Origin: Salinarchaeum laminariae
Lineage (GTDB): Archaea; Halobacteriota; Halobacteria; Halobacteriales; Salinarchaeaceae
DNA length: 64,000 nt
Assembly (NCBI RefSeq): GCF_023204835.1
Contig: NZ_CP096270.1
Span: 744,001-808,000, forward strand
Direction of reading: 5' to 3'
Shown: positions 1 to 7,659 of the stretch, in pieces
How positions within the stretch are numbered: position 1 is the stretch's first letter
Layout: every line of letters begins with the position of its first letter
The notes under the pieces: generated by a model
Told to the model about the DNA's origin: nothing
Seen by the model: only the letters and a program-made list of their open reading frames with translations
Database searches by the model: none
Position numbers and translations under genes: made by a program

Positions 1-771
1 GCCGATGTCGGGGTCGTCGCCGCAGATCGGACAGTCCGGTCGCCGGCGCAGCTCGACGGTCTCGGTGCCGGGATTGCGCGCGTCGTAGTAGATCACGGCC
101 TCCGTCAGCGGCTCGCCGACGTCGAGCAAGAGCTTGATGGCCTCCGTGGCCTGCATCGCACCGATCGTCCCGGGGAGGACGCCCAGCACGCCCGCCGTCG
201 CACAGTTCGGAACGGTCCCTGCCGGCGGCGCCTCCGGAAACAGGCAGCGGTAGCAGGGTTCGCCCCCGCCGGACACGGTCGTCAGCTGCCCCTCGAACTG
301 GTAGACGGCGCCGTGGACGAACGGAGTCTCGGTCAGCACGCAGGCGTCGTTGACGAGAAACCGCGTCGGGAAGTTGTCGCTGGCGTCGAGGACTATGTCG
401 TAGTCGGTCACCAGTTCCATCGCGTTCCCGGCGTCGAACCGCGTCTCGAACGCCTCGACGGTCACGTCCGGGTTCAGGGCAGCCACCGCCTCCGCCGCGC
501 TCTCGACCTTCGGCCGCCCGACGTCGGCCTCGCCGTGGAGCACCTGCCGCTGGAGATTCGACCGCTCGACGACGTCGTCGTCGACGATCCCGAGCCGCCC
601 GATCCCGGCCGCTGCGAGGTACTGAATCGCCGGTGAGCCCAACCCGCCCGCGCCGACGACGAGCACCGAGGCGTCGAGCAGCGCCGCCTGCCCCTCCGGC
701 CCGACGTCGTCCATGACCACGTGCCGGGCGTAGCGCTCGAGTTGCTCCGGCCCGAGATCGAGGTCGCTCAT
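1..771 (-). CDS. ubaA: SAMP-activating E1-like enzyme (UbaA/MoeB/ThiF family), C-terminus cut by window edge
   Basis: The minus-strand frame opens at an ATG ending at 771 (MSDLDLGPEQLERYAR) and stays open to base 1, so 257 codons are visible and the C-terminus lies outside the window. A Rossmann adenylation domain shows VVGAGGLGSPAIQYLAAAG, the ERSNLQRQ motif, the LDASDNFPTR stretch and the catalytic-type cysteine of VPNCATAG. Two zinc pairs are visible, CYRC and CPIC. In haloarchaea this family adenylates ubiquitin-like SAMPs for protein conjugation and for sulfur transfer to molybdopterin and tRNA thiolation. The mobB-moaE fusion at 58222 is a likely downstream user of that sulfur, but this link is inference. 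MoeB or ThiF naming would be alternatives; UbaA fits best because haloarchaea usually use one such E1. Confidence 0.9.
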   Translation of the reverse strand, partial: MSDLDLGPEQLERYARHVVMDDVGPEGQAALLDASVLVVGAGGLGSPAIQYLAAAGIGRLGIVDDDVVERSNLQRQVLHGEADVGRPKVESAAEAVAALNPDVTVEAFETRFDAGNAMELVTDYDIVLDASDNFPTRFLVNDACVLTETPFVHGAVYQFEGQLTTVSGGGEPCYRCLFPEAPPAGTVPNCATAGVLGVLPGTIGAMQATEAIKLLLDVGEPLTEAVIYYDARNPGTETVELRRRPDCPICGDDPDIG

Positions 772-856
772 GCGTAGATGGTGGAGGGGCACGGCAAAAA
801 GCGGCCCGGGACCGAATTGCTGCATTTGGAGTGGTGGTCGGATAGCAGACACGCTC

Positions 857-1122
857 GAAAGCCCCAGGACGCTCGATGCCCCGGGGCTCGGTGCGCTCCT
901 CGCCTCTCTCGTTCCGCTCGTTCGGCTGTGGTGCTTACTTCGCCCGGGGACAGCCGAGTCGGCCTGCCCCTTTCGATGTCCCTCCCACCGCACCTCGGTC
1001 CTCCCCAACCTCTTGCGCTCCTCACGTCGCTACGCTCGTTGCGGTGCTCATCCCTCGCGCGCTGGCTGGCGCGGCCGCTCGCCCGCTTCGGGGCTCGCAG
1101 CCGGCACCAGCGCGCGCCGACG
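857..1122 (-). repeat. Structured intergenic repeat unit, copy 1 (inverted arm, internal deletion)
   Basis: Read on the minus strand this has the same order of blocks as the copy at 9737-10091: a GC-rich lead with GAGGGATGAGCACCGCAACG, then GTTGGGGAGGACCGAGGTGC, GTGGGAG, TCGAAAGGGGC, a body with AAGTAAGCACCACAGCCGAA and a closing GGGGCTTTC. Compared with 9737-10091 the two short hairpins after GTGGG are missing, a clean internal deletion. It forms an inverted pair with copy 2 (1163-1442). The 772-1483 gap between ubaA and the phosphoesterase is almost entirely these two units; open frames here are spurious. Confidence 0.75.
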
Positions 1123-1162
1123 TGAACCACCAGGGTTTCGCGCTCGATGAGCGACGAATCCG

Positions 1163-1442
1163 GGTGGGACTGAGCAGGATCCTCGATCCTGCGAAGGTCG
1201 GAAGAGCTTGCTCTTCCGGGACTGGAAGGGGCCGTTGACGGACTACGTCCGTCTGCTCGGGAGACCTCCGGTCTCCCGGTGACCGCTCGCGTTCGGTCGC
1301 GACGGTGAGCCGAGTGACGCGAGGCGAACCTCGACAGACGAGCGAAGCGAGTCTGTCGGTGCAAGGACCGCAGGTGAGCGACCGAAGGGAGCGAACCGAG
1401 GACCACAGCGAGCGAGCGGACGCGAGCGGGAGGGGCTTCCAA
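1163..1442 (+). repeat. Structured intergenic repeat unit, copy 2 (full length, extra hairpins)
   Basis: Starts with GTGGGACTGAGC, then hairpin I (CAGGATC 1175-1181 / GATCCTG 1185-1191), GCGAAGGTC, hairpin II (GGAAGAGC 1200-1207 / GCTCTTCC 1210-1217), GGGACTGGAAGGGGCC, and ends GCGGGAGGGGCTTCC. The body carries extra hairpins at 1237-1253 (GACGGAC/GTCCGTC), 1258-1278 (CGGGAGACC/GGTCTCCCG) and 1333-1357 (GACAGAC/GTCTGTC). Hairpins I and II are matched at 57968-57984 and 57993-58010, with hairpin I changed in sequence but still fully paired. Confidence 0.8.
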
Positions 1443-1483
1443 GCAGTTCACCGCCGATACTGTAGCAGTTGAGAACGAATCCC

Positions 1484-1978
1484 CTAGCCCTCGAGTAGTT
1501 CCAGCTCCAGATCACCATCCAGCACGTCGGCGCGGTACATCGTCGCGCGGTCGGCAGGCGCGGCGCCGGTCGCGCTCCCGGGGTTGAGCAGCCGGACGCC
1601 CTCGGCCTCGGTGTCGAGCACGCTGTGCGTATGCCCGGACACACCGACTGCCTCGGGGTCGTGCTCGCGGACGATTCCGGCGACGCGAGACTCGTAGGCG
1701 CCTTTCGCCTTCGAGCCGGTGCCGTGGGTGACGACGAAGGTCACGCCGCCGACGGTCCTGGTCGCGACGCGCGGGAGGTCCATCGCGGGATCCATGTTCC
1801 CGGCGACGGCGGTGAGATCGCCCGCGAGGTCGGCGATCGTCTCGTAGGTCTCTCGGCTGTCGAAGTCGCCGGCGTGGATCGCGCAGTCGGCCGCGTCGAG
1901 TTCGTCGCGAACGTAGCCCGGGAGCGCAGCACGGCGCGAGGGAATGTGCGTGTCAGAGAGGATGGCGACGCGTGGCAT
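1484..1978 (-). CDS. YfcE/MJ0936-type metallophosphoesterase
   Basis: A 164-residue calcineurin-like phosphoesterase. All family metal-ligand motifs are visible in order: DTH (ILSDTHIPS, residues 6-14), GD (IHAGDFDS, about 34-41), GNMD (about 60-63), HGTGS (about 85-89) and GHTHS (about 115-119), ending with the typical LLNPGSATG strand before the C-terminus. Family members hydrolyse phosphodiesters with two bound metal ions in the cytosol; the natural substrate is unknown. The start at 1978 puts the first beta strand (MPRVAILSD) at the N-terminus; an open frame continues upstream but has no homology. The gene is divergent from the NUDIX fusion at 2111, with 132 bases between the starts. Confidence 0.88.
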   Translation of the reverse strand: MPRVAILSDTHIPSRRAALPGYVRDELDAADCAIHAGDFDSRETYETIADLAGDLTAVAGNMDPAMDLPRVATRTVGGVTFVVTHGTGSKAKGAYESRVAGIVREHDPEAVGVSGHTHSVLDTEAEGVRLLNPGSATGAAPADRATMYRADVLDGDLELELLEG

Positions 1979-2110
1979 TGGCGAGGGTTCGGCGTGGACT
2001 GCCCTATCGCTTTTCGTCTGGATGGAGCTGCCAGTGGAGGCGTGCTGGGAACGCGACACGCGAAACGAGAGAGTGAACAGGATGGCCAGTCCGCCGTCGA
2101 AAGCGATAGG

Positions 2111-3520
2111 ATGGGGCCCACCGAGGTGCCAGCCATGGAGGCAGTCGCGGTCGCGACGGCGTTCGTGCGCCACGATGGGGAGGTGTTGGCCACCCACCGG
2201 AGCGAGGACGCACAGACCTATCCGGGGCAGTGGGGCGGCGTTTCGGGCGTCATCGAGCCGGGGGAGGATCCGGTCGGGGACGAGGAGACGCCCGTCGAAG
2301 CGGCTCGCCGGGAGGTCCACGAGGAGGTTGGACTGAGTGATCTCGACCACGTTCGCACGGGAACGCCGCTCACGATCGAGGCGCCCGAATACGACGCGAC
2401 GTTCGAGGTCACGCCCGTCCTCTTCGACGCGCCGGGTCGCGAGATCGACCTCGGCGTGGAGCTCCAAAGCGCGGAGTGGCTCCCCGCCACCGAGTTGCTC
2501 CGTCGTGAGACGGTGCCGCGACTGTTCGAGAGCTACCAGCGCGTTGCCCCGTCGGTCCAGTCCGTCGCCGCGGACGACGAACACGGCGCTGCGGAGCTGT
2601 CGATCCGCGCCCTCGAGGTGCTCCGCGATCGCGCGGGCCTGCTCGTCGCCGAGGGCGAATCCGACGCCGACGAACTGCAGTATCTCGCGAACCGGCTGCG
2701 GGAGGCCAGGCCGAGCATGGCGGTGCTCAGGAACCGGGTGAATCGAGCAATTGCGACGGCAGAGGACGGCGATTCGGAGGGTGCGGGTACTGCCAACGAT
2801 GCCACGCCTTCCGGCGATCCTGTACCAGCACCCACGGATGATCCTTACCCAGCGCCCGCAGACGATTTTGCAGCAACCCCCGCCGACGTCGAACGGGCTG
2901 CAATCGACGGAATCAATCGCGCGCTCGCCGGCGACGCCGAGGCCGCGATGCGAGCCGCGGGCCTCGTCTCGGGCTGGCACGTCTTGACCCTCTCTCGGTC
3001 GAGCACCGTCTTCGAGGCGCTCCAGGCCGACACCGCCGCCGCGCTCTCGATCGCGGAGTCCCGCCCTGCACGGGAGGGCATCGACGTCGCCGAAACGCTC
3101 GCCGCAGCGATCGACGCGCCGATCACGGTCCACACCGACGCCGCGATCGCCCACCGGCTCGCCTCGGCAGGCGTCGACGCAGTACTCGTGGGAGCGGACG
3201 CGATTCTGCCCGACGGCGGCGTGATCAACAAGACCGGGACCCGCGGCGCGGCGATCGCTGCCGCACGGGAGGGAATCCCCGTCTACGTCGCTGCGGCGTC
3301 GGACAAGATCACCACCAGCGAGGGTGTCAATCTCGAGTCAGGCCATCCCGCGGCAGTCTACGACGGCGGTGCTGCCGTGGACGTGACGAACCCGACGTTC
3401 GACGTGACGCCCGCCGACGCGATAACCGGGATCGTCACCGAGCGTGGCGTACTCGAGCCGGGCGACGTTTCGGAAATCGTCGAAAGGCTCCGGGCGCTGG
3501 AGCCCGCGGGAGCGCGGTGA
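2111..3520 (+). CDS. NUDIX hydrolase fused to eIF2B-alpha/ribose-1,5-bisphosphate isomerase-like domain
   Basis: A 469-residue two-domain protein. Residues about 9-150 are a NUDIX domain with a near-canonical box (E-TPVEAAR-REVHEEVGL); the loop before it is three residues longer than the G-x5-E consensus. A linker with a ragged Pro/Asp stretch (about residues 217-255) follows. The rest is an eIF2B/R15P-isomerase fold with the NAD/sugar-phosphate type core VDAVLVGADAILPDGGVINKTGT (split here as VDAVLVGADAI and NKTGT) and a PVYVAAASDKI strand. NUDIX enzymes cleave nucleoside diphosphate derivatives; R15P isomerases act in archaeal nucleoside salvage. A role in turning over ADP-ribose or NMP sugars is inference. 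Start 2111 (MGPTEV) is chosen; MEAVAV at 2135 is nearly as good. Confidence 0.85.
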   Translation: MGPTEVPAMEAVAVATAFVRHDGEVLATHRSEDAQTYPGQWGGVSGVIEPGEDPVGDEETPVEAARREVHEEVGLSDLDHVRTGTPLTIEAPEYDATFEVTPVLFDAPGREIDLGVELQSAEWLPATELLRRETVPRLFESYQRVAPSVQSVAADDEHGAAELSIRALEVLRDRAGLLVAEGESDADELQYLANRLREARPSMAVLRNRVNRAIATAEDGDSEGAGTANDATPSGDPVPAPTDDPYPAPADDFAATPADVERAAIDGINRALAGDAEAAMRAAGLVSGWHVLTLSRSSTVFEALQADTAAALSIAESRPAREGIDVAETLAAAIDAPITVHTDAAIAHRLASAGVDAVLVGADAILPDGGVINKTGTRGAAIAAAREGIPVYVAAASDKITTSEGVNLESGHPAAVYDGGAAVDVTNPTFDVTPADAITGIVTERGVLEPGDVSEIVERLRALEPAGAR

Positions 3521-3580
3521 CCTCCGTCGGGCGCCCGCTGCGGCGCGGCGACTAAGGCCCCGGCAGTCCAACGTCCAGTC

Positions 3581-4486
3581 ATGGAGCCTCCGATCGAGAC
3601 GGTGCTCGTCGCGACCGACGGCAGCGACCCCGCCGACCGCGCAGCACGGCACGGCATCGCGCTGGCGGCAACGACTGGCGCCGATCTCCACGCGCTCGCG
3701 GTCGTCGACGAGGCAGCGCGTCGGGTCGCCGAGACGGCACTGGCCGAGTCGGACGCCGACGACGTGCTGACCGAGGCCGGCGAGCAGGCAGTCGCGTCGG
3801 TCGCGGACCTGGCGGCGGACAGCCCCGCCGCACCGTCTGTGACGACGGCGGTCCGGCCTGGGACGCCCCACCGCGTGATCTCCGAGTACGCCGACGAGCA
3901 CGACGTCGACGTGGTCGTCGCCGGTACCGAGGGCCGATCCGGGCTGGATCGCGTGCTGCTGGGCAGCGTCGCCGAGAACGTCCTCCGAACGAGCACCCGG
4001 CCGGTGCTCGTCGTGCCGCCGGGTGCCGGCGATCCCGACGCCGACCAGACGCCCTACGACGAACTGCTCGTGCCGACCGACGGCAGCGACGGCGCCGAGG
4101 CGGCGACCGAGTGGGCGATCGGCCTCGCGGAGCACTACGACGCGCCGCTGCACGCGCTGTTCGCAGCGGACGCGACGCCGTTCCCGACGACGGTCCGCTC
4201 CCAGCAGCTGCTCGACGCGCTGGACACCGCCGGCAACGACGCCATCGAGGCCGTTCGCCAGCGCGGCGAGGCCGCCGGAGTCGACGTCGTGGGCGCGGTC
4301 GGAGCCGGCGCACCCGCACCGACGATCCTCGAATTCTGCGAGGACGAGCCCATCGATCTCGTGGTGATGGGATCCCACGGCCGCTCGGGCCTCGATCGGT
4401 TCCTCCTCGGCAGCGTCACCGAGCACGTCGTGCGCGAGGGCGACGTGCCGGTGTTGTGCGTGCCGATGCGGGAGAGCGAGGACTGA
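3581..4486 (+). CDS. Tandem universal stress protein (two UspA domains)
   Basis: 301 residues made of two UspA domains. Domain 1 (about 1-145) begins ETVLVATDGSDPADRAA and contains GTEGRSGLDRVLLGSVAENV. Domain 2 (about 155-300) begins ELLVPTDGSDGAEAA and contains GSHGRSGLDRFLLGSVTEHV. Both carry the G-x2-G-x9-G-S/T ATP-binding signature, so both halves probably bind ATP or AMP. Such tandem proteins are soluble stress or energy-status proteins; partners cannot be read from the sequence. The gene stands alone 60 bases after the NUDIX fusion on the same strand, and may be cotranscribed with it. Confidence 0.92.
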   Translation: MEPPIETVLVATDGSDPADRAARHGIALAATTGADLHALAVVDEAARRVAETALAESDADDVLTEAGEQAVASVADLAADSPAAPSVTTAVRPGTPHRVISEYADEHDVDVVVAGTEGRSGLDRVLLGSVAENVLRTSTRPVLVVPPGAGDPDADQTPYDELLVPTDGSDGAEAATEWAIGLAEHYDAPLHALFAADATPFPTTVRSQQLLDALDTAGNDAIEAVRQRGEAAGVDVVGAVGAGAPAPTILEFCEDEPIDLVVMGSHGRSGLDRFLLGSVTEHVVREGDVPVLCVPMRESED

Positions 4487-4640
4487 CGGCACCAGGTGCG
4501 GGCGGTCCGCCGTCCAGCCACGAAAGGCCCATTGCACTCCCCAGTCGATCACGGGCAGGGGCGGCGGTGACGAGAGTTACCCCCACCGAGCCCCGTGTGA
4601 CGAAGGGTTTTCCCGAGCCGCCCCTCTTCGAACCGTCGCG

Positions 4641-4646
4641 CTTATC
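4641..4646 (+). promoter_or_regulatory. TATA-like element for the small membrane protein
   Basis: CTTATC lies about 26-31 bases before the ATG at 4672 in an otherwise GC-rich stretch, the spacing expected for a leaderless haloarchaeal transcript. Confidence 0.4.
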
Positions 4647-4671
4647 GGCCCCGAATGAGTCGCCACAGCAT

Positions 4672-4860
4672 ATGCTCAATCATCTCGGTATCGGCGGTAT
4701 CGTCGGCCTGCTCCTGCTCGTCGGCGGCATCGCGATCATCGCCTGGCACAGCCTGCTCGTCGCCGCCGGACTCGCCATCGCCATCGCCGGCCTCGGGCTG
4801 ATCGTCCGCTCGCTCGTCTCCAGCGCGCTCGGCGCGATGGGGATGGGCGGGATGGTGTAG
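4672..4860 (+). CDS. Small two-helix membrane protein (DUF7470-like)
   Basis: A 62-residue protein that is almost entirely hydrophobic: helix 1 is about residues 8-27 (IVGLLLLVGGIAIIAW) and helix 2 about 31-52 (VAAGLAIAIAGLGLIVRSL), with a Gly/Met-rich tail. A short N-terminus (MLNHLGIGG) precedes the first helix. It resembles small conserved haloarchaeal membrane proteins of the DUF7470 kind; no function is known. A larger frame reads in from the end of uspA, but the ATG at 4672 has its own TATA-like box and matches the family length. Confidence 0.75.
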   Translation: MLNHLGIGGIVGLLLLVGGIAIIAWHSLLVAAGLAIAIAGLGLIVRSLVSSALGAMGMGGMV

Positions 4861-5000
4861 CTCGGGTCGAATCGAGCGCACGCGGTCGGATCGAGGACCT
4901 GTGCGAGCTCCGCTTCCGGATCGTTTCGCTTGCGAAATTCGCCACCGCGAGACGCTTCAGTGCGCCTCCCACCGGGAACCGGCCTGCTCGATAGCCTCCA

Positions 5001-5120
5001 GGGAGGGACTGGAAGGGGCCGACCGGTCGCGGCTTCCGACGACGTAAGCACCACAGGCGAGCGTAAGCGAGCCGAGGAGCGCAACGAGTCAGAAGCCGCG
5101 AGCGGGAGGGGGCTTCCAAG
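5001..5120 (+). repeat. Structured intergenic repeat unit, copy 3 (short form)
   Basis: Short form: GGGACTGGAAGGGGCCGACC (5006-5025), a long stem CGCGGCTTC (5028-5036) pairing with GAAGCCGCG (5092-5100), a body with AAGCACCACAGGCGAGCG and GCCGAGGAGCGC, and closing AGCGGGAGGGGGCTTCC. The GTGGGACTGAGC block and the two short hairpins are absent. The rest of the 4861-5257 gap, between the small membrane protein and purS, shows nothing I can identify. Confidence 0.75.
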
Positions 5121-5257
5121 GCTGTGGTGTCCCTGTGCCTTGCAACGATAGCGCCTGCGGTAGCTGGGTGGTTGGTGCGATCGACGCGGCCGCAAACAAC
5201 TGAGATCCGTACGCCCCTTCGCAAGAGTTTTGCTCGCAGCTTTGCGACCACGACGTA

Positions 5258-5512
5258 ATGGCCGCGTTCACCGCGATTGTGACGGTTCGGCTGAAATCTG
5301 GCGTCCTCGATCCGGAGGCAGCGACCACCCAGCGCGCGCTCGAACGACTGGAGTTCGAGCTCGACGACCTCCGTTTCGCGGATCGCTACGAGATCGACCT
5401 CGACGCGGCGGACGCCGACGCAGCCGCGGAACGAGCGGAGTCGATGGCGGAGCGGCTGCTCGCCAATCCGACGATCCACGATTACGACGTGGAGATCGAG
5501 GATCGCACATGA
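5258..5512 (+). CDS. purS: Phosphoribosylformylglycinamidine synthase subunit PurS
   Basis: 84 residues with the usual PurS pattern: an N-terminal strand FTAIVTVRLKSGVLDPEA, helix AATTQRALERLEF, then a basic/acidic strand and C-terminal NPTIHDYDVEIED. PurS bridges PurL and PurQ in the ATP-dependent conversion of FGAR to FGAM, the fourth step of purine synthesis, and helps pass ammonia between subunits. It overlaps purQ by an ATGA (5509-5512), so the two are translationally coupled. purL is not within this window. Confidence 0.95.
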   Translation: MAAFTAIVTVRLKSGVLDPEAATTQRALERLEFELDDLRFADRYEIDLDAADADAAAERAESMAERLLANPTIHDYDVEIEDRT

Positions 5513-6186
5513 CGGTGGCCGTCGTCCGGTTCGGTGGCTCGAACTGCGACCGGGACGCGCTGCGCTCGCTCCAGGATCTCGGTATCGACGCCGAGATCGT
5601 CTGGTACGAGGACGGGCTTCCAGCGGACACGACGGGCATCGTCCTCCCCGGCGGCTTCTCCTACGGCGACTACCTCCGCGCCGGCGCGATGGCGGCCCGG
5701 ACGCCGATCATGCAGGACGTGCGCGAGGCGGCCGACGACGGCACCCCCGTCCTGGGCATCTGCAACGGCGCCCAGATCTGCGCGGAGATGGGGCTCGTCG
5801 ACGGCGCGTTCACCGTCAACGAGAGCGCGCGCTTCCAGTGCGAACCGGTCCACCTCCGCGTCGAGACCACAGACTCGCCGTTTACCAGCTCCTTCGAGGT
5901 CGGCGACGTGATCGAACTCCCGATCGCCCACGGCGAGGGGCGCTACGAGGTCCAGTCGGGGGTGTACGACGACCTGATCGAGGAGGACAAGGTCCTGTTC
6001 CGCTACTGCGACGCCGACGGCGAGGTCAGCGACGAGGCGAACCCCAACGGCTCGAAGGACAACGTCGCGGGCGTGCTCGGCGACTGCGACAACGGTGCAG
6101 TGTTGATGCCCCACCCCGAGCGGGCGACCCTGCCCGAACTCGGCGGCACCGACGGTCGCGCGATTCTCGAAGGGCTGTCCGGCTAA
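5509..6186 (+). CDS. purQ: Phosphoribosylformylglycinamidine synthase subunit PurQ (glutaminase)
   Basis: 225 residues, class I glutamine amidotransferase. The N-terminus VAVVRFGGSNCDRDAL is typical of PurQ. The oxyanion strand VLPGGFSYGDYLRAGA and nucleophile motif GICNGAQICAEMG are present, and the catalytic His-Glu pair is in LMPHPERAT. It hydrolyses glutamine and delivers ammonia to PurL through the PurS-bridged complex. The ATG at 5509 overlaps the purS stop, which fixes the start. Length matches archaeal PurQ. Confidence 0.96.
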   Translation: MTVAVVRFGGSNCDRDALRSLQDLGIDAEIVWYEDGLPADTTGIVLPGGFSYGDYLRAGAMAARTPIMQDVREAADDGTPVLGICNGAQICAEMGLVDGAFTVNESARFQCEPVHLRVETTDSPFTSSFEVGDVIELPIAHGEGRYEVQSGVYDDLIEEDKVLFRYCDADGEVSDEANPNGSKDNVAGVLGDCDNGAVLMPHPERATLPELGGTDGRAILEGLSG

Positions 6187-6200
6187 TCTAGGACGGTCGT

Positions 6201-6219
6201 GGTGCCGGTGGTCGGCACC
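6201..6219 (+). terminator. Possible hairpin after purQ
   Basis: GGTGCCG (6201-6207) can pair with CGGCACC (6213-6219) across a five-base loop, 15 bases after the purQ stop. There is no T-run, so termination is only a guess. The rest of 6187-6439 holds no gene I can support. Confidence 0.3.
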
Positions 6220-6439
6220 GACCGGAGACGGGCGATTTGATTCGGGCGGGCCAGTGAATCCCGCGATACCCCGACGATCCATTTCTCCGTCATTCCGCGT
6301 CGATAGGAACTGATTCTCCCGAGTTCTCTCCGTCGTTCGGGCCCGGTAGTTGCCGGTTTCCTCGGGATAGCAGCCGTCCACTGCCGAGCGGCAGCCACGC
6401 CCCTCAAGAGCTAAAACGGTGGGAGTGGTACAGACTACC

Positions 6440-7534
6440 ATGATCGTCGCGGTCCTGATCGCCCTCCTCGGACTCGGCGTCGTCGCCGCCAGCGCACGCC
6501 CCGGCGACGGCCGGGCCGAGACCGCGATCGCCCTCCCACTCGTCGCCGCGGTGTCCGTGATCGTCCCCGCGATCGTGCTCGTGGCCCTCGCGGGTGCAGG
6601 ACTCGCATTCCTCGCGCTCGCCGTCGTCGAGCGCCGGACGCTCCTCCACGGGCGTCGGCTGCGCGCCGTCGCCGCTGGTGCTGGCGCGGTGGTTCCGCTG
6701 GGCACGCTCGCCGTTGCCACCGCGCTCGGCGAGCCGCCCGCGTATCCGGAGCTGTGGCTCGTCGGCGCGGTCGTTCCGGGCGTTCTCGCCGACGACCTGC
6801 GCCGCCAGCCAGCGGCGGAGCGGAACGCGCTCGCGGTCGGCGGCGTGACGGCGCTGTTCGCGCTCGTGCTCTCCGGGCTCGTCCTCCGTGGAGCGGTCGC
6901 CGGCGCCGACCCCGGCCAGCTGGCCGCGGCGAGCGCCGTTGGCGGCGTCGGTGTCGGGGAGCTGGCCGTGCTGGCAGCCGTCCTCGTGCTCGCGCTCGTC
7001 GCGGGAACGCTCGCTCGCTGGCGATACGCGCTCCACACCGGGGCGCTGTCCGTCCCACTGCTCGCCGTGTGGTCACTCGAGAGCGTGGCCGTACCGCTGG
7101 CCTTCCTCGCCGCAGGGCTCGTGAGCGCTCTCGCGATCGGACTGCTGCAGCCCCGGCTCCGCCTCTCGAGTCGGCGACTCGGCGCAACGGTCGGACTCCT
7201 CGGAGCGACGGTCGGCGGGGTCGCCGCCGTGCTCGGGGCGCCAGCGCTGCCGGCGGTGCTCGCCGGTGCGTTCGGCGCAGAGGACGCCCGGCTGCTGGGC
7301 TATCAGGCTGGCGCGGACCTCCTCGACGGTCTCGCCCTGGGCGGCGCACTCTACGTCATCGCGGTCGTCGTTCTCGGCGCCACCGCGGGGATCGGCGGGC
7401 CGCTTCCTGGCATCCTCGGCGGGCTCGGAGTCGTGGTCGCGCTCGGCACGGCCGGGCTGGTACTGGCGCGTCGCGAACGCGAGCGACCCAGCGAAGTTCG
7501 CCTCCGCGCCGCCGAAGGGAGGTGGCCCTCGTGA
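6440..7534 (+). CDS. CapC/PgsC-like membrane protein (poly-gamma-glutamate synthesis family)
   Basis: 364 residues with roughly ten hydrophobic segments. The N-terminal half carries the PgsC core: a helix followed by RRTLLHGRRLRAVAAGAG (PgsC has a matching ILYGRR stretch) and then LWLVGAVVPGVLADDLRRQ, matching the PgsC pattern GIGVIVPGLIANTIQRQ. PgsC is about 150 residues, so this protein has a further ~200-residue membrane half of unknown role. PgsC partners the ligase PgsB at the membrane in poly-gamma-glutamate synthesis. The next large gene is a PgsB-like protein, which supports the call. The ATG at 6440 is preferred to the upstream GTG at 6419 because it starts at the first helix. The stop overlaps the GTG of the small frame at 7531. 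Confidence 0.72.
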   Translation: MIVAVLIALLGLGVVAASARPGDGRAETAIALPLVAAVSVIVPAIVLVALAGAGLAFLALAVVERRTLLHGRRLRAVAAGAGAVVPLGTLAVATALGEPPAYPELWLVGAVVPGVLADDLRRQPAAERNALAVGGVTALFALVLSGLVLRGAVAGADPGQLAAASAVGGVGVGELAVLAAVLVLALVAGTLARWRYALHTGALSVPLLAVWSLESVAVPLAFLAAGLVSALAIGLLQPRLRLSSRRLGATVGLLGATVGGVAAVLGAPALPAVLAGAFGAEDARLLGYQAGADLLDGLALGGALYVIAVVVLGATAGIGGPLPGILGGLGVVVALGTAGLVLARRERERPSEVRLRAAEGRWPS

Positions 7535-7659
7535 CGCGCAGTTTGCGCTGGCGGCACCGGCCGGGAAGTGGGCCGAACGCCGCCAGTGGCCGGCCGGAGT
7601 TCGCCGGTCGATGCCAGCCGGCCGCGAGCACCGGCTCCGGGGTGATCCGGCGTGTTTGA
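7531..7659 (+). CDS. Possible 42-residue linking ORF between CapC-like and CapB-like genes
   Basis: A GTG-started frame of 42 codons plus stop. Its start overlaps the stop of the upstream gene (GTGA, 7531-7534) and its stop (7657-7659) overlaps the start of the downstream gene (GTG at 7652). The product is basic (MTRSLRWRHRPGSGP...), with no hydrophobic helix and no family I recognise. The overlaps on both sides suggest translational coupling, but GC-rich DNA makes chance frames common. Bacterial pgs operons carry a small gene pgsE, but that product is different, so no homology is claimed. Confidence 0.3.
   Translation: MTRSLRWRHRPGSGPNAASGRPEFAGRCQPAASTGSGVIRRV

Noticed and set aside
768..1451. 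Open frames running through the repeat units (also near 10189 and 57987)
   Set aside because: They are made by the repeat sequence itself and share stop-free GC-rich composition; no homology to a protein.
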